Assembly: GCF_000764305.2 (NCBI RefSeq)
Contig: NW_025947271.1
Coordinates: forward strand, 1-64,000
Reading direction: 5' to 3'
Length of the DNA: 64,000 nucleotides
Source of the DNA: Hyalella azteca
Taxonomy: Eukaryota > Arthropoda > Malacostraca > Amphipoda > Hyalellidae
Shown piece by piece: positions 38,601-48,038 of this stretch (positions are counted from its first letter, which is position 1; each line of letters opens with the position of its first letter). Below the pieces are notes generated by a model that worked only from the letters and a program-made list of their open reading frames with translations, was not told where the DNA came from and made no database searches. Both the position numbers and the translations under genes were made by a program.

Positions 38601-41571
38601 AGACCCACGGGCTGGTGAAGGCAGCATTGATGCTCCTTCCCAAGCAGAGACTTTGGAGGAAGGCCCAAGGGCTGGTGAAGGCAGCATTGATGCTTCATCC
38701 CAAGCTGGAACTTCAAAGGAATACCCACGGGCTGGTGAAGGCAGCATTGATGCTCCTTCCCAGGCAGAGACTTCGGAGGAAGGCCCAAAGGCTGGTGAAG
38801 GCAGCATTGATGCTTCATCCCAAGCTGGAACTTCAAAGGAAGACCCACGGGCAACTGAAGGCAGCATTGATGCTCCTTCTCGTACAGGAACTTCAAAGGA
38901 AGACCCACGGGAGGCCTTCTTCCGCCTTAGCAATGTACGTATCCCCAACCGCACTCCCGCAGAGCGCTTGGCTTTTGACGCAATTCTTAAACTTAGAAAA
39001 GTGCGAGATCGCTCGTTTTTTGTGCAGCAGAGTCAGAGACTGGAAACTAAGTATGGAATCCTGGTGTCGTCATTACTTGACAAAAATACAATGAAAACTC
39101 AGGTGGAGGCCAAACTGTTCGACAAGCAACTCTATCTTGATACTCTGTTAGGGGAAGCTGCGGATGCATCAAATCGAAATAAATTATTGCAACAAGTCAA
39201 TATTCGCGGCTCATGGCCGTCCCAGATGGATGATAATACAGAGGTAAATACAATGGTAACTGCTAAGGAGCTCCGAGAAGCACGAGCTGCTGTAGATCTT
39301 CAACGTAGGAACCTGCAGAGCCTAAAAGATGTCATCGAAAAGAATGAGGCCATGAAAGAAGCCATTGTTCTCAAGATCTTGAAATTTGCTGAGAAGTACA
39401 ATGTTATAGATTATCTGGAATATAGTTCATGTGTACTTAGCAAAGCAGAGACGAGTAATGAAGCTGAGAATAGCATGTCTCCTTTGGAGCCCGTAGCTGT
39501 CGACATCAATGCGCAGGATGTGGTCACAAATTCCACAGAGGTCTTGCCAAATCCCGACGCTGGTCCTATCTCTGCTACTGGGGAGACTCGTGATGGCCGA
39601 GCTTCTGCCGAAACTATCGATCGGGGCGATGATCTTGTGAAGGACACAACAATTCCTCCTTCCTCGCGCTCGAATGCAGAAGGATCTTGTGATCCTATGA
39701 CGACTCAGACTCCTGCTCTCAATGACAGCACTTCGTCCGTGGAGATCCTTCCATCCTCCTCGACTCCTGAAAATACCTCCGAACCATCAGAACCTGTTGA
39801 GGCAAGGACATCCCAACAAACAGAACCCGTTGAGGCAAGGACATCCCAGCAACCAGAACCTGTGGCGCCAAGGACATTCACAGCATACAAGGCTATACCT
39901 GTGTCGATAAAGCAGCATATGTTGTTAGATATTTGCTGTAATCTCATTCTTTTGAAACGCTCTGAGTCAATGCCCAGCATGGTGAGGGTTCTGATGGGAC
40001 CTGGTAACGCGGGAACATCGAACTTGAGTGCGACTGAGAACGACTCATCATCCCGACAAAACATGAACAAGGACACAATAGTCGCGTTTGGTTCAGGCAT
40101 GGACACAATTGCCTTTGGTAATGTCCACACATTATTCCATTCAGAGATGCCAGGTACCGGGCCTGAGGGCAACAGATCAGGAGGATTCAATAACAAAACT
40201 GTCTACGGCCTCTCCAGCCCAGCTTTGGTGCCTCTTCTTCCCACCCAAATGGGGAAAATTTCTGGCACTAAAGAACTTAGTGTGTTACCCATCCCTCCTC
40301 TCCCACTGCCCTCGATTCTCCCGCCCTACCGAACTGCTCCCACCAAAGTCCTTCGCTCTGAGTGCCAAATCAGCCCCAACAGTTCTATTCTACAGGGCGT
40401 CCCATATGCTGGCCAAAACTTCGATGAAATTCAGGTCGTGCAATCTGCTGGATCCCGACAGCATGTTGGGACCAGCCAAACGCTGGCGAACCTACGACCA
40501 TATGCTCCTTCACAACTCTCCACGTTCCCCCAGCACGGCGCACCGACTTCTACTTCATCTCCTTTCATTGTAACATCGCGAGGTCAACTCGTAAGACCGT
40601 GGATACGGACCGTGGGAGACCCCGCGGTCCGAGGGCCCTACAATACCGCGTCGCACCCTAGCACGTCAACATCCGATAACCCTGCACCACTGCCTCCTCA
40701 ACAACAACACTACGAGAACAGGAAATATAAATTTTCAAATGAAAATATATCTGTAGAGCAAATGACTTCCTTGATTAAGATTCGCTTGAATCAAGTTCAA
40801 GGAAAGCTGAAAGACTCGGCGTCCCGTGCAAGGGCCTTTGCGAAACAATCTCGGATGAAAGCTCGTGCCTTGGCTGAGAAAAGAAATACTCAGCTCGGCC
40901 TGGCAAGCAAGGCAAGAGAAACAAACGAGAAACTCCAAGGTAACAATGATAAAAGTCAGCCTGAGAATAACGTGAACCAGAACCGCGATCAACGTATCTC
41001 AGGCGATAACCGTCAGTCTCTTGGAGGTAAGAGAAAACGTATGGACGGGGCCTCTTTAGCAGAGAAGCGGCCCCGCCTCCAAGGGGGACCAACAGCCCCT
41101 CTTCAGAACCTGGACAGTGCCCAGCCTGTGTATGACCTCTCGGATTCTGACGCCGCGGACGATCCTTTGTCTACACCAAAAAATCCTGCAGGAAGCGTGG
41201 GTGACATTCCAGAAGTTGTACCAGAAACGTTGGAAGATCCGTTGAGTACCGAGCACAATGTCCCGAATGAAGAGAATCCTCCAGCACCAGCAGGAGATAA
41301 GACAGGACAAGTGGACGATAATCCTGCACTCAGCAAAGACGATGAAGACGTAGGTGACGTCAGACCACAACAGGTCTTTCAAATCCTCAGCGACGACGAG
41401 ACTCCTCTTTTGGCCCGTGTGAAGATCCGTAAGAACCGACGTCGGGTATTGAACAAGCGAACCGTCGAGTCCGATACCACGTCTTTGTCAAGCACGTCAC
41501 CGAGCGACGAGGATTCTGACGTTCGGGTCATGTCGGGGGACGAGTCTGGTCCCGACGTTGTGGTCATTTAA
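23686..41571 (+). CDS. Giant SIM-rich zinc-finger nuclear protein, about 3,370 residues
   Basis: I do not recognise this family. Exons: 23686-24760, 25382-26365, 26675-26895, 27527-27706, 31897-34446, 35124-35243, 36587-41571. All junctions match in phase except 27706/31897, where an exon is missing or misread. An in-frame stop precedes the ATG. The N-terminus has two C2H2-like fingers (CEVC...HFEKTH; CTFC...HLGDVH). There are SUMO-interacting-type motifs, a hydrophobic run followed by acidic residues: VVVVSDDE (25675), IVYVSDED (37305), VIDISDDE (38093), VYDLSDSD (41127), FQILSDDE (41377), and a VVVI C-terminus. Four tracts are built of tandem peptide repeats. Helix-rich, non-repetitive blocks lie at 36590-37330 and 38910-39420. 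The protein is very rich in Ser, Glu and Pro and predicted disordered. The SIMs suggest a SUMO-dependent nuclear-body or chromatin scaffold; that is inference. Confidence 0.75.
25920..26235 (+). repeat. Coding minisatellite, 21-bp unit (SSETLNP)
   Basis: About 15 units of the seven-residue peptide SSETLNP and variants, in frame with the giant gene. The unit length is a multiple of three, so copy-number change keeps the frame. Confidence 0.9.
27990..28151. repeat. CCCTAACCCCTCTCA-type short tandem repeat
   Basis: Degenerate 14-15-base units of the kind CACCCTAACCCCTCT. The array ends at a single N (28152), beyond which an unrelated 79-bp array starts. It lies in the large intron of the giant gene. 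Confidence 0.85.
28153..29195. repeat. 79-bp minisatellite, 13 units, with 4-unit higher-order pattern
   Basis: Units contain GGTGGGCTGCTGGTGGTGGT and TACCCGCGACGCTGTCAGCC. The only variation seen is GTGCTGTGG or GTGCTATGG, in the order G G G A, G G G A, G G G A, A. That points to amplification of a 316-bp block. The unit is not a multiple of three and all ORFs here are artefacts of the repeat. Confidence 0.95.
29540..29790. repeat. GTTACAGTAACTGTAA short tandem repeat
   Basis: Irregular units of 18-21 bases such as ACGAGTGTTACAGTAACTGT. It leads directly into the 25-bp array. Confidence 0.85.
29793..31261. repeat. 25-bp satellite-like array, about 59 units, almost no variation
   Basis: The unit CAGCACTAACAAGTATCCCA plus TGTCA repeats with no differences that I can see. 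It ends at an N (31262). The true length is uncertain because assemblers collapse or extend such arrays. It is intronic in the giant gene. Confidence 0.95.
31263..31595. repeat. 22-bp minisatellite, about 15 units
   Basis: Unit CCAACATGGCTGAATGAGTG plus GT, with scattered substitutions. It differs from the array before the N at 31262, so that junction may be artificial. Confidence 0.95.
32490..32720 (+). repeat. Coding minisatellite, 30-bp unit (NVVVSQHGVP)
   Basis: About eight units encode NVVVSQHGVP and variants inside the exon 31897-34446. The hydrophobic VVV plus polar spacing is regular. The ORFs antisense to it are shadows. Confidence 0.9.
34122..34218 (+). repeat. Coding minisatellite, 18-bp unit (GGSKEE)
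   Basis: Five to six units of GGSKEE or GGSKEK near the end of the exon 31897-34446, giving a charged flexible stretch. Confidence 0.9.
34990..35055 (+). pseudogene. Truncated duplicate of the giant gene's exon 35124-35243
   Basis: It starts with the same acceptor (CCCCTACAG versus CCCTTACAG) and encodes the same first 22 residues (AVPVVRVRRLGEGLALYKLL, then CQ). It then breaks off into the ATATAGACCCCTCTGATGTG repeat that separates the two copies. There is no donor, so it should be skipped in splicing. Confidence 0.75.
35275..35500 (-). mobile_element. Penelope-type terminal repeat copy
   Basis: This is the reverse complement of the 47290-47510 and 1830-2020 repeats, in the last intron of the giant gene. 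The segment TTGCGATTCAAGCAAACAAG at 35458-35487 is in the opposite orientation to the rest, so the copy is rearranged. Confidence 0.65.
35338..35372 (-). ncRNA. Hammerhead-ribozyme-like motif with a stem II mismatch
   Basis: The minus strand reads GAA, CTGACGA, then GGAG-CTGGA-CACC, GAAA, CGTT, TTC. The core boxes are intact, but stem II has one A-A mismatch because CTCC became CACC. Activity is doubtful. Confidence 0.5.
38310..38910 (+). repeat. Coding minisatellite, 60-bp unit, about ten copies
   Basis: Units encode variants of EGSIDAPSQAETSEEGPRAG, 20 residues each, in frame in the last exon of the giant gene. The units alternate in type (GTSKEDPRAG and ETSEEGPRAG), so pairs may be the amplified block. 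Long antisense and frame-shifted ORFs here are shadows. Confidence 0.95.
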
Positions 41572-41884
41572 TTATGTTTGTCCCCTGCTTCTCTTTATTT
41601 TACACGTTATTCCCATCTCTATAAGAGGTGACCGGCCGCGGCTGCAATCCATTTCACCGAATTGTGATCAACTAATATTTTCGTGGAAATATAAATGTTG
41701 AATATTTTTAGTTATGTTCTTCAATATTAGTTTTTTTGTACATGGGTTAACATAGTTTAAGAATAGCTATGCTTTGTACATTGTACAGCCTTATCGGATG
41801 TGTATTTATCTGAATTGAATCGGCTTAAATTACATTGTAAAGAATCTCTTTGGTTAATGAATGTTTTTTTCCCCATACGCATTG

Positions 41885-42010
41885 GAAGGTGGTGTTGTCA
41901 GTGATGTTGTCATTGATGTTGAAGGTGGTGTTGTCAGTGATGTTGAAGGTGGTGTCAGTGATGTTGAAGATGGCGTTGTCAGTGATGTTGAAAGTGCTAT
42001 CAGTGGTGTT
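41885..42010. repeat. GTTGTCAGTGATGTTGAAGGTG minisatellite
   Basis: Six or so irregular units of 18-33 bases. The ORF on the plus strand is Val/Asp/Gly repeat peptide and is not taken as a gene. Confidence 0.85.
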
Positions 42011-42082
42011 GTAGGATATGTAGCATGCAGCAGTCGTGCTATGGTCTTCAAATATGGCGCTGTTATAGCGATGTTAGGTTAC

Positions 42083-42458
42083 CGAGCGGACGCAATGAAC
42101 TTCTTCCTCTGCCAGTAGCGCGTTGCCGGGAACTGGACGGCGGTCACGGCAGGCGAGGTCACGAATGAGGTAAAATTTTTGCCGGAGTCCTGATCTGTCA
42201 TGGTGGGCAGTACTTTCAAAACTCGGTCTTCAGTATACGTAGTGGCCAAAGGAGGTACACGAAGTGGCTTGAGTAGGTGGTACATGTAGCGGCCTAAGTA
42301 GGTACACGTTGCGGCCTAAGGAGATACACGTAGCGACCTAAGTACACGTAGCGACCAATTCCTCGTCTGTGATTGGAAGGCTGAACTTAAAGCCGTCTGC
42401 TATTGCGTACGAAGTTACAAACTTAATTATTTTGGATACGACGGCTTCAGTGCCAGAA
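42083..42458 (-). CDS. Two possible exons of an unknown minus-strand gene
   Basis: Candidate exon 42458-42338 has an acceptor (GCGTTACAG), encodes FWH-like or SGTEAVVSKIIKFVTSYA in the open frame and ends in a stop. Candidate exon 42194-42083 has an acceptor (CCATGACAG) and a donor (CTCG then GTAACC), and encodes DQDSGKNFTSFVTSP. Their order and any link to the BRCT exons upstream are unknown. They could be chance ORFs. Confidence 0.25.
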
Positions 42459-43434
42459 CTGTAACGCTGAAATGAGTGAAGTAGAGGCTGATAGATCGGA
42501 GATAGAGGCAAGTACAAGAATCGGCAACAGGCCATGGGCATATGTTCAGTCTTAAAATGTCTAGGAACTTACGGACCTTGGCCTGTTGCAGGTTCTGAAC
42601 TCCACGGAATTGTCACAGCTCTCCATGTCACGAACACGCAACTCACTGTTCCAATCTTGGTGGTCCTAACAACTCTGCCACCTCGCCGATTGTAATCTTG
42701 CATGCTAAAAAAATTTCCGACTCAATAGATCCAATAGAGGGGAGGAAGTTCAGCTTAATAGATTTATTTCTCTGAACCTCAGAAACTGCCGATGGTAATA
42801 TAATATAATTTTAATAGCCGCGTGATAATACTAGGAAAATTTATTCCGTAGGACGCTGGGAACCGATTTAAATGTATTTACGCAGGTCCTAATTTATTTA
42901 AAAATGAGCAATATTGTGCTCAATATTTACATTTCCTTTTCTATACAGCAAATTAGATATTGAATAACTAATTTAATTTTCACCCTTGTTCTACTTCAAT
43001 AACAGGAAACATTTTACGATTCAGAGTTCTGTCTTCTGATCAATGACTGCAACCTCCGACTCCCGTGTAACTGTAGTTCAAATTTCTATTGTTTATTTGT
43101 GAATGAGAACTCGGTGACAAGCAACAATTTATTAACCTAACAAAAATTTGCGTTTTTCAACGAGTCAAATGAATAAAGATCTATATGCACCGATTTCATG
43201 TGCTGTTGTAGTTGAACGTTTTTGTGAAACCCGCGCTGACACATCTGTCACTTGTGAGGTCGTAGTTTTAAAGGAACTCCATTAACTGCTGCAATTGAAC
43301 TAACATTGAGGACAATTGTGAGGCTTCAGATGTCGTGGTTTTCGCTACGGCTCAGGTCCTGAAAAATGAAAAACAATACTTTTTTTTAATACATACTGTC
43401 TGCACATTTGTTAGTGTGCATGTTTTCGATATAT

Positions 43435-43550
43435 ATACATATATATAGAGAGAGAGAGCTAGAAAGGAGAGAGAGAGAGGGAGAAAGAGAGAGAGAGAGA
43501 GGGAGAAAGAGAGAGAGAGAGAGGGAGAAAGAGAGAGAGAGAGAGAGATA
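43435..43550. repeat. GA-rich microsatellite (GAGAGAGAGGGAGAAA)
   Basis: Three units of a 28-base GA block preceded by a short TATA run. No gene here. Confidence 0.95.
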
Positions 43551-43744
43551 ATCTTACCTGCGATCTACACATTTTATAATCTTGTTTAATTTCGTCAACA
43601 GTATGAACTTCGCCGTTCCTGTGACGCCTGCAGCCAATCCTGACCCTTACCTGGATCTAATTCTGAAGATTACAATTTTGATGTCCAGTTCACCTAAATT
43701 CTTGAGCCTGGTCTCACCACTTAACTTACTCCTTGGATGAAAAT

Positions 43745-43886
43745 TTAATTACCATGAAAACTTCCGACGCTTCCCATGGATGACCCAACTATGGAGCTCG
43801 AGCATAATTTTTGGAGGAGCGAGAAGGCCGTGCGCGTCTCGTCCACCGTCAGCTGCGTGCGCACCAACGTCTGGGGCCTCCGCTCT
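43745..43886 (-). pseudogene. Partial BRCT-1 first exon, paralogue of 46482-46282
   Basis: It has the same acceptor context as the exon at 46482 (TTGTGTTGCTCTCACAG). The open frame reads RRPQTLVRTQLTVDETRTAF, then SLLQKLC, which lines up with KRPVNLLCSEELSDDEKNRV in the main copy. It then runs to a TAA without the THVIA strand. No partner exon follows inside the window. It is either the first exon of another tandem copy or a relic. Confidence 0.45.
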
Positions 43887-44292
43887 CTGTGAGAGCAACA
43901 CAATATTTACAAATGTAGCGTCTGCAAGTAATGGGTCACGAGAAAATCCAAATGCAGCATCTATAGCAACAAAATTGATGTGAAAACGTCAATGCAAACA
44001 TAGGAGAAGGGTTCAAATACTGAGAGTTTAACCTAAGGGCTCCAATTAAGATTTGCATACGCAATTAAAAAGTTGGTGCTCAAATGACGTACACCGGGAA
44101 TGAGGAATGTCACGACAAAGAGAACAGTCACTAGGATGTACAGAAACATGGTTGAAAACCCATCAACATTCATTATAGAACAAGCTTTGTCACAGAAGAT
44201 CGCATTGAATAAAGCTTTAATAATACTAACTGCAATGCTTTTGTTTTCAATTGCAGAAATAACACGCTAATTCAAAATCAACTTCTACTCAC

Positions 44293-46482
44293 TCATATTG
44301 GGCATTCTTATGCGTGTCTTGTCGTCTGCGTGTAGATCGGTCCAGACGGATACCCGGGCCTGCACCTCCTGATTGCGTTTTCCTGAATCGCAATCCTGAT
44401 CACCTGAATCGGCGGCACGATGCGTAGCTGCGGGGAGACGATGCATATACGCCGCCAGCTGATTCATTCCTGGCAGGCTGTAATGTAGGTAAAGACAAGT
44501 TATTTCAGACCCCTGCAATGTGGGTAAAGACCAGGGGTTATTTATATTGTTAGAATAATATTGATGTTAGTTATATCATGTCACCCGATTGTATCTAACA
44601 TAAATTGATGGATCACTATTAAACACCAGGTCTAGAACTAGATGGACTTTTTCGTCCATGTCCATGACAAGAGATGATTTATATAATAGAAACTTACTCC
44701 GGAAGGAGCTGCCAGGGAAACCCTGCAACTCTGGAGTGGGGAAAAGTCAGTTCCGGTGCCACAATAAATCTCTTGATGTCCAGTATGGTTTGGGCTGTGA
44801 TTGTGGCCAAAAGCCACACGTAGTGCACTACGGGTACTCCCGTACGACGCCACTCAGCTGAAATCAAGAATTAAAAAGACTCAAGAGGATTCAGGTACTA
44901 AAATATGCCTAAATATCGAATTAAATCTTGTGGACAAAGTGGCAGTATCTCGAAGTTACAAAAATGTGCAGAAAAATGAAATTCCATTGACGTGCGTCTG
45001 ACCTTCCGCGTCTCCTTCGTCGCCGCATAATATCAGCTGCAGCTTGTTCTGGGCCGACAGTTAGGTTTGCCTCTTGAGCTCGCGCTTGGGTTCGCGCTTG
45101 AGTTTGCTAAAGTGTCGATTCGGTTGGGCCGACGCTAAAGGTGGAAATTTTTCAATCTGCCCTCCAGACAGTCGCACCAGATGCTGCAACCACAACATGA
45201 ACATAGATTTGGCAATTATCCTAGTGAATGGCACATACTATTGTTTTATGAATGAGATGAGCTCCAGCATAGGTGCGGACGACCCACATATGGTGCTTAC
45301 AATCACCCATTATCTTCCCAAGTTGCCAATACTAGGATGGGCAATGAAAACACACACAACCCACCCGCATTTCATCTTCGGACAAGTATTCATTATCCAT
45401 GCGGGAGAAGACGAAATCGTGCAGCAGAGAGGTTCGGTGGTTCTGCGCCCGTCGTGCGAGATTAGGGCCCTTGCGCCCCGTTGCATCGCGAGCCTCGTAC
45501 TCAGTCTTTAATATCATAAATAAAATTAATTAAAAGAAGTGGAATGGACATGAATTATGTTGATTCCAATGAGGAATATGTTCCTCATTGATGAGGAATG
45601 AGGAACATATTAGTAGCCTATCTCGTCCAGCGCTAAATAAAGAGCAACTAATCCTATCCTAACAGTGGTAAATGGGCGTATTAAAAAAATTAAAGTTAAG
45701 AGTAACAACTTAGAACTAATTATTCACTTGAGGACAAATATAGCATGGAGCTGATATAAGTGAAACAGGAACAGATGCTGTCACCTCATGTAGCAGGCAC
45801 CTCTTCTCTAGGCACGTGGTGACCCACTTCATGGTCACCACCCAGGCACCAGTTGCCACTCCGATGGCCACATTCTTGGTTGGCGGAAGCAGCTCTCTGT
45901 CCGCCGTACAACTGAATCACGGAATAAAATTTAAGAGAACAAATAACGGCATGAAGATTGACCTCACAATTAAAATTAATAGATTTCCAAAAAGTTTCAC
46001 ACAAGCAGCCTGTCACTGAATTTTCGAGTCAACAAAATAGGCTTATTAAGGCACAAACACGGATTATAATGAACAAAATTAACTCCATATCATGGTTTTT
46101 ACCATGATATGGAAAAATTACCAAAATTACTTTCTTTCGTTTCCATATCATGGTTTTAATTTGTAAAGGTTGAGCGTTTCTACATAAGTGCAATAAACTG
46201 TTGGTGGGGCCGTTGAAGTGTAAAATTTACTATTACAAACAACGAAAGCCTATCAATGACAGGTGGTCTAGTTCCACTCACTGGGCGATTACATGAGTGA
46301 CGACAGGTGAGTTAGGCGTCCACTGTTCTATCATTTCGCCTCTTGGCCGTCTGTTGTCGCCACTGGTGTCGGGGTTGCATAAGAGGAGTACTAGCTCACG
46401 AACTCGATTTTTCTCGTCATCCGACAGCTCCTCCGAACACAAGAGGTTCACTGGCCGCTTCCCCCTGCCGCGCCTCAGTTCT
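44293..46482 (-). CDS. BRCA1: BRCA1/BARD1-like tandem BRCT region
   Basis: BRCA1 and BARD1 end in two BRCT repeats that bind phosphopeptides or nucleosomes in DNA-damage signalling. Exons in order: 46482-46282, 45911-45785, 45505-45365, 45048-45003, 44857-44694 (TAA), with all four junctions phase-matched. BRCT-1 reads PVNLLCSEELSDDEKNRVRE, then VVTHVIAHCTADREL, then GVATGAWVVTMKWVTTCLEK. The linker ETEYEARD...GPNLARR resembles the BRCA1 linker (E-x-x-FEVRG...GPKRAR). BRCT-2 has NKLQLILCG and GVPVVHYVWLLATI...ILDIKRFIVAPE. BRCT-2 is short: the usual middle strand (about 25 residues) is absent and the intron there is only 145 bases. An alternative donor at 44698 joins in phase to an exon 44477-44293. 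The RING end and earlier exons are not found. BARD1 or another tandem-BRCT protein remains possible; the symbol is tentative. Confidence 0.6.
45600..46240 (-). repeat. Segmental duplication, copy 1 (contains BRCT exon)
   Basis: It matches 48039-48680 over about 640 bases, starting at GAGGAACATATTAGTAGCCT and ending near TAAACTGTTG. It includes the exon 45911-45785 and both flanking introns. A 28-base palindrome (CCATATCATGGTTTTTACCA, then TGATATGG) at 46086-46113 is present only in this copy. Confidence 0.9.
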
Positions 46483-46689
46483 CTGTGAGAGCAACACAAT
46501 AAGGTCACGAGAAAATCATTCAACAACAGGTATTTAAATAGCAGGATAGAGTTGAACGGGTATGCTACTAAGTGTCTTGTCCTTTGTGGTTCAGTCAGAG
46601 GTGAGGGCACAATAGTAGCTGCCAACATAAACTGTACGCAAATGCTACATCTATAGCAACAAACTTCACCACACACCACACGTCAACAT

Positions 46690-46876
46690 ACGTCACCTCA
46701 CACATCACACGTCAACATATGTCACCTCACACACCACACGTCAACATACGTCCCCTCACACACCACACGTCACCTCACACACCACACGTCACACCAAACA
46801 CCACACGTCACCATACGTCACCTCACACACCACACGTCAACATACGTCACCTCACACACCACACGTCACCTCACAC
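46690..46876. repeat. CACGTCAACATACGTCACCTCACACAC tandem repeat
   Basis: Irregular units of CACACGTCAACATACGTCAC and CTCACACACCACACGTCACC. The array runs straight into the adapter at 46877, so its right end is unknown. Confidence 0.9.
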
Positions 46877-46914
46877 CTGTCTCTTATACACATCTAGATG
46901 TGTATAAGAGACAG
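46877..46914. other. Sequencing adapter: Nextera mate-pair junction
   Basis: The same 38-base mosaic-end dimer as at 2654-2691, without a mismatch. It separates a simple repeat from a Penelope fragment that starts without an element boundary, so this join is suspect. Confidence 0.97.
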
Positions 46915-46922
46915 CCCTACCT

Positions 46923-47258
46923 GTTCTTATGCGATCGTCACTAGTTTACAGATATAGTTGTGCGCAGTGCGCATCAGCGTACGTCGGTATGACGGCACGC
47001 AATTTCTATACTAGGCTGGCTGAGCATAAGGGCAGGAGTTATAGAACAGGGAACCTACTTGCACATCCACCTCATTCTGCTGTACGTGTTCATGCCGAGC
47101 AGTGCAACACCTCTGTATCTGATAGTGATTTCAAAATTCTAGCTTCCGCATCCGGTGTTAGTGATCTACGAATTTTAGAATCCCTGTATATATTCAAACA
47201 GAAGCCTAGTCTGAATGCCGCTTTTAGCTCCTTTCCTCTTGAAATAGTAAATAGATAG
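46923..47258 (+). mobile_element. Penelope-like element, GIY-YIG endonuclease fragment
   Basis: The ORF has YRYSCAQCASAYVGMTARNF, then TRLAEHKGRS, then ILESLYIFKQKPSLN. This is the GIY-YIG nuclease pattern with the CxxC before it that is typical of Penelope-like retroelements (Y...YVGMT...R..EH.G.S...E). The reverse transcriptase that should precede it is missing because the sequence starts at the adapter. The ORF stops at 47258 and the terminal repeat follows. Confidence 0.85.
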
Positions 47259-47289
47259 GCCGTTTACGTTTACTAGCATTATTTTCATG

Positions 47290-47510
47290 TCTTATCTATT
47301 TATTTTTAGTGCATTTTACTTTACTAATTGATTTCTTTGTGTTTCTAGGACTGAACTTTTTCTGAACAGAATTTTGTGTTGAACTGACGATGGAGCTGGA
47401 CTCCGAAACGTTTTCTCTTATAAAGATATGGTGAATTTTTGTGGTATTTTCTTTGCTTTTAAATTCCTGGTTAACTTGCGATTCAAGCAAACAAGTGATT
47501 TTAATACGGA
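47290..47510 (+). mobile_element. Penelope terminal repeat following the GIY-YIG ORF
   Basis: This is the reference copy of the repeat also found at 1830-2020 (same strand) and 35275-35500 (opposite strand). It follows the endonuclease stop by about 30 bases, which ties the repeat family to a Penelope-like element. Confidence 0.75.
47381..47415 (+). ncRNA. Hammerhead-ribozyme-like motif, intact core
   Basis: GAA (47381), CTGACGA (47384-47390), stem II GGAG-CTGGA-CTCC (47392-47404), GAAA (47405-47408), CGTT, TTC (47413-47415). The GAA/TTC pairing gives the base of stem I. The ACGU palindrome could form stem III in a dimer. Predicted cleavage would follow the T at 47412. Confidence 0.65.
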
Positions 47511-47611
47511 GTAACACGTACTGGCTCCTTCTCCTTATTCGTGCCCATATCCACATCCGCATCCTCGTCCTCATATTCCTGCCTTGGCGCCTTAAGCTTG
47601 GGACTCAGCTG

Positions 47612-47805
47612 CACCACTTGCATCTTGGTGGAACCTTGCATCTTGGTGGAACCTTGCATCTTGGTGGAACCTTGCATCTTGGTGGAACCTTGCATCTTGG
47701 TGGGACCTTGCATCTTGGTGGGACCTTGCATCTTGGTGGAACCTTGCATCTTGGTGGAACCTTGCGTCTTGGTGGAACTGTGCATCCTGGTGGAACCGTG
47801 ATACC
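47612..47805. repeat. 18-bp minisatellite (CATCTTGGTGGAACCTTG)
   Basis: Ten units with few changes. The ORFs on both strands (for example MQGSTK repeats) are artefacts of the repeat. Confidence 0.95.
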
Positions 47806-48038
47806 CCGGCAATCTTACTCACGCTGTTCAAGGGCACCTGTAACCTGCCCTCCTTTACCTTTCATGCTTTATTTCTATTGTTTATTAAATGTTAAGTAAG
47901 TTTCGCGTGTTTCGATTTGCATCCCGTGGCGAGGTCTGGTTGTGGTAGATTCCTTGGCTGAGCTAACCCTGGACCGTAATTGGAATTTTCCAGCTTCTCT
48001 GGACTACGGTTGTGGTAGTGCTCAAGAATTCCTTTACA

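Noticed and set aside
38294..39094. 266-codon ORF overlapping the 60-base repeats, and its antisense partner of 329 codons
   Set aside because: Both are frame shadows of the repetitive exon; the in-frame reading continues for 1,600 codons.
41861..42118. 85-codon Val/Asp-rich ORF after the giant gene
   Set aside because: Its sequence is entirely repeat-derived and it lies in the likely 3' flank.
45074..45511. 145-codon plus-strand ORF
   Set aside because: It is antisense to the BRCT exon 45505-45365, which has phase-matched splice sites; the ORF is a shadow.
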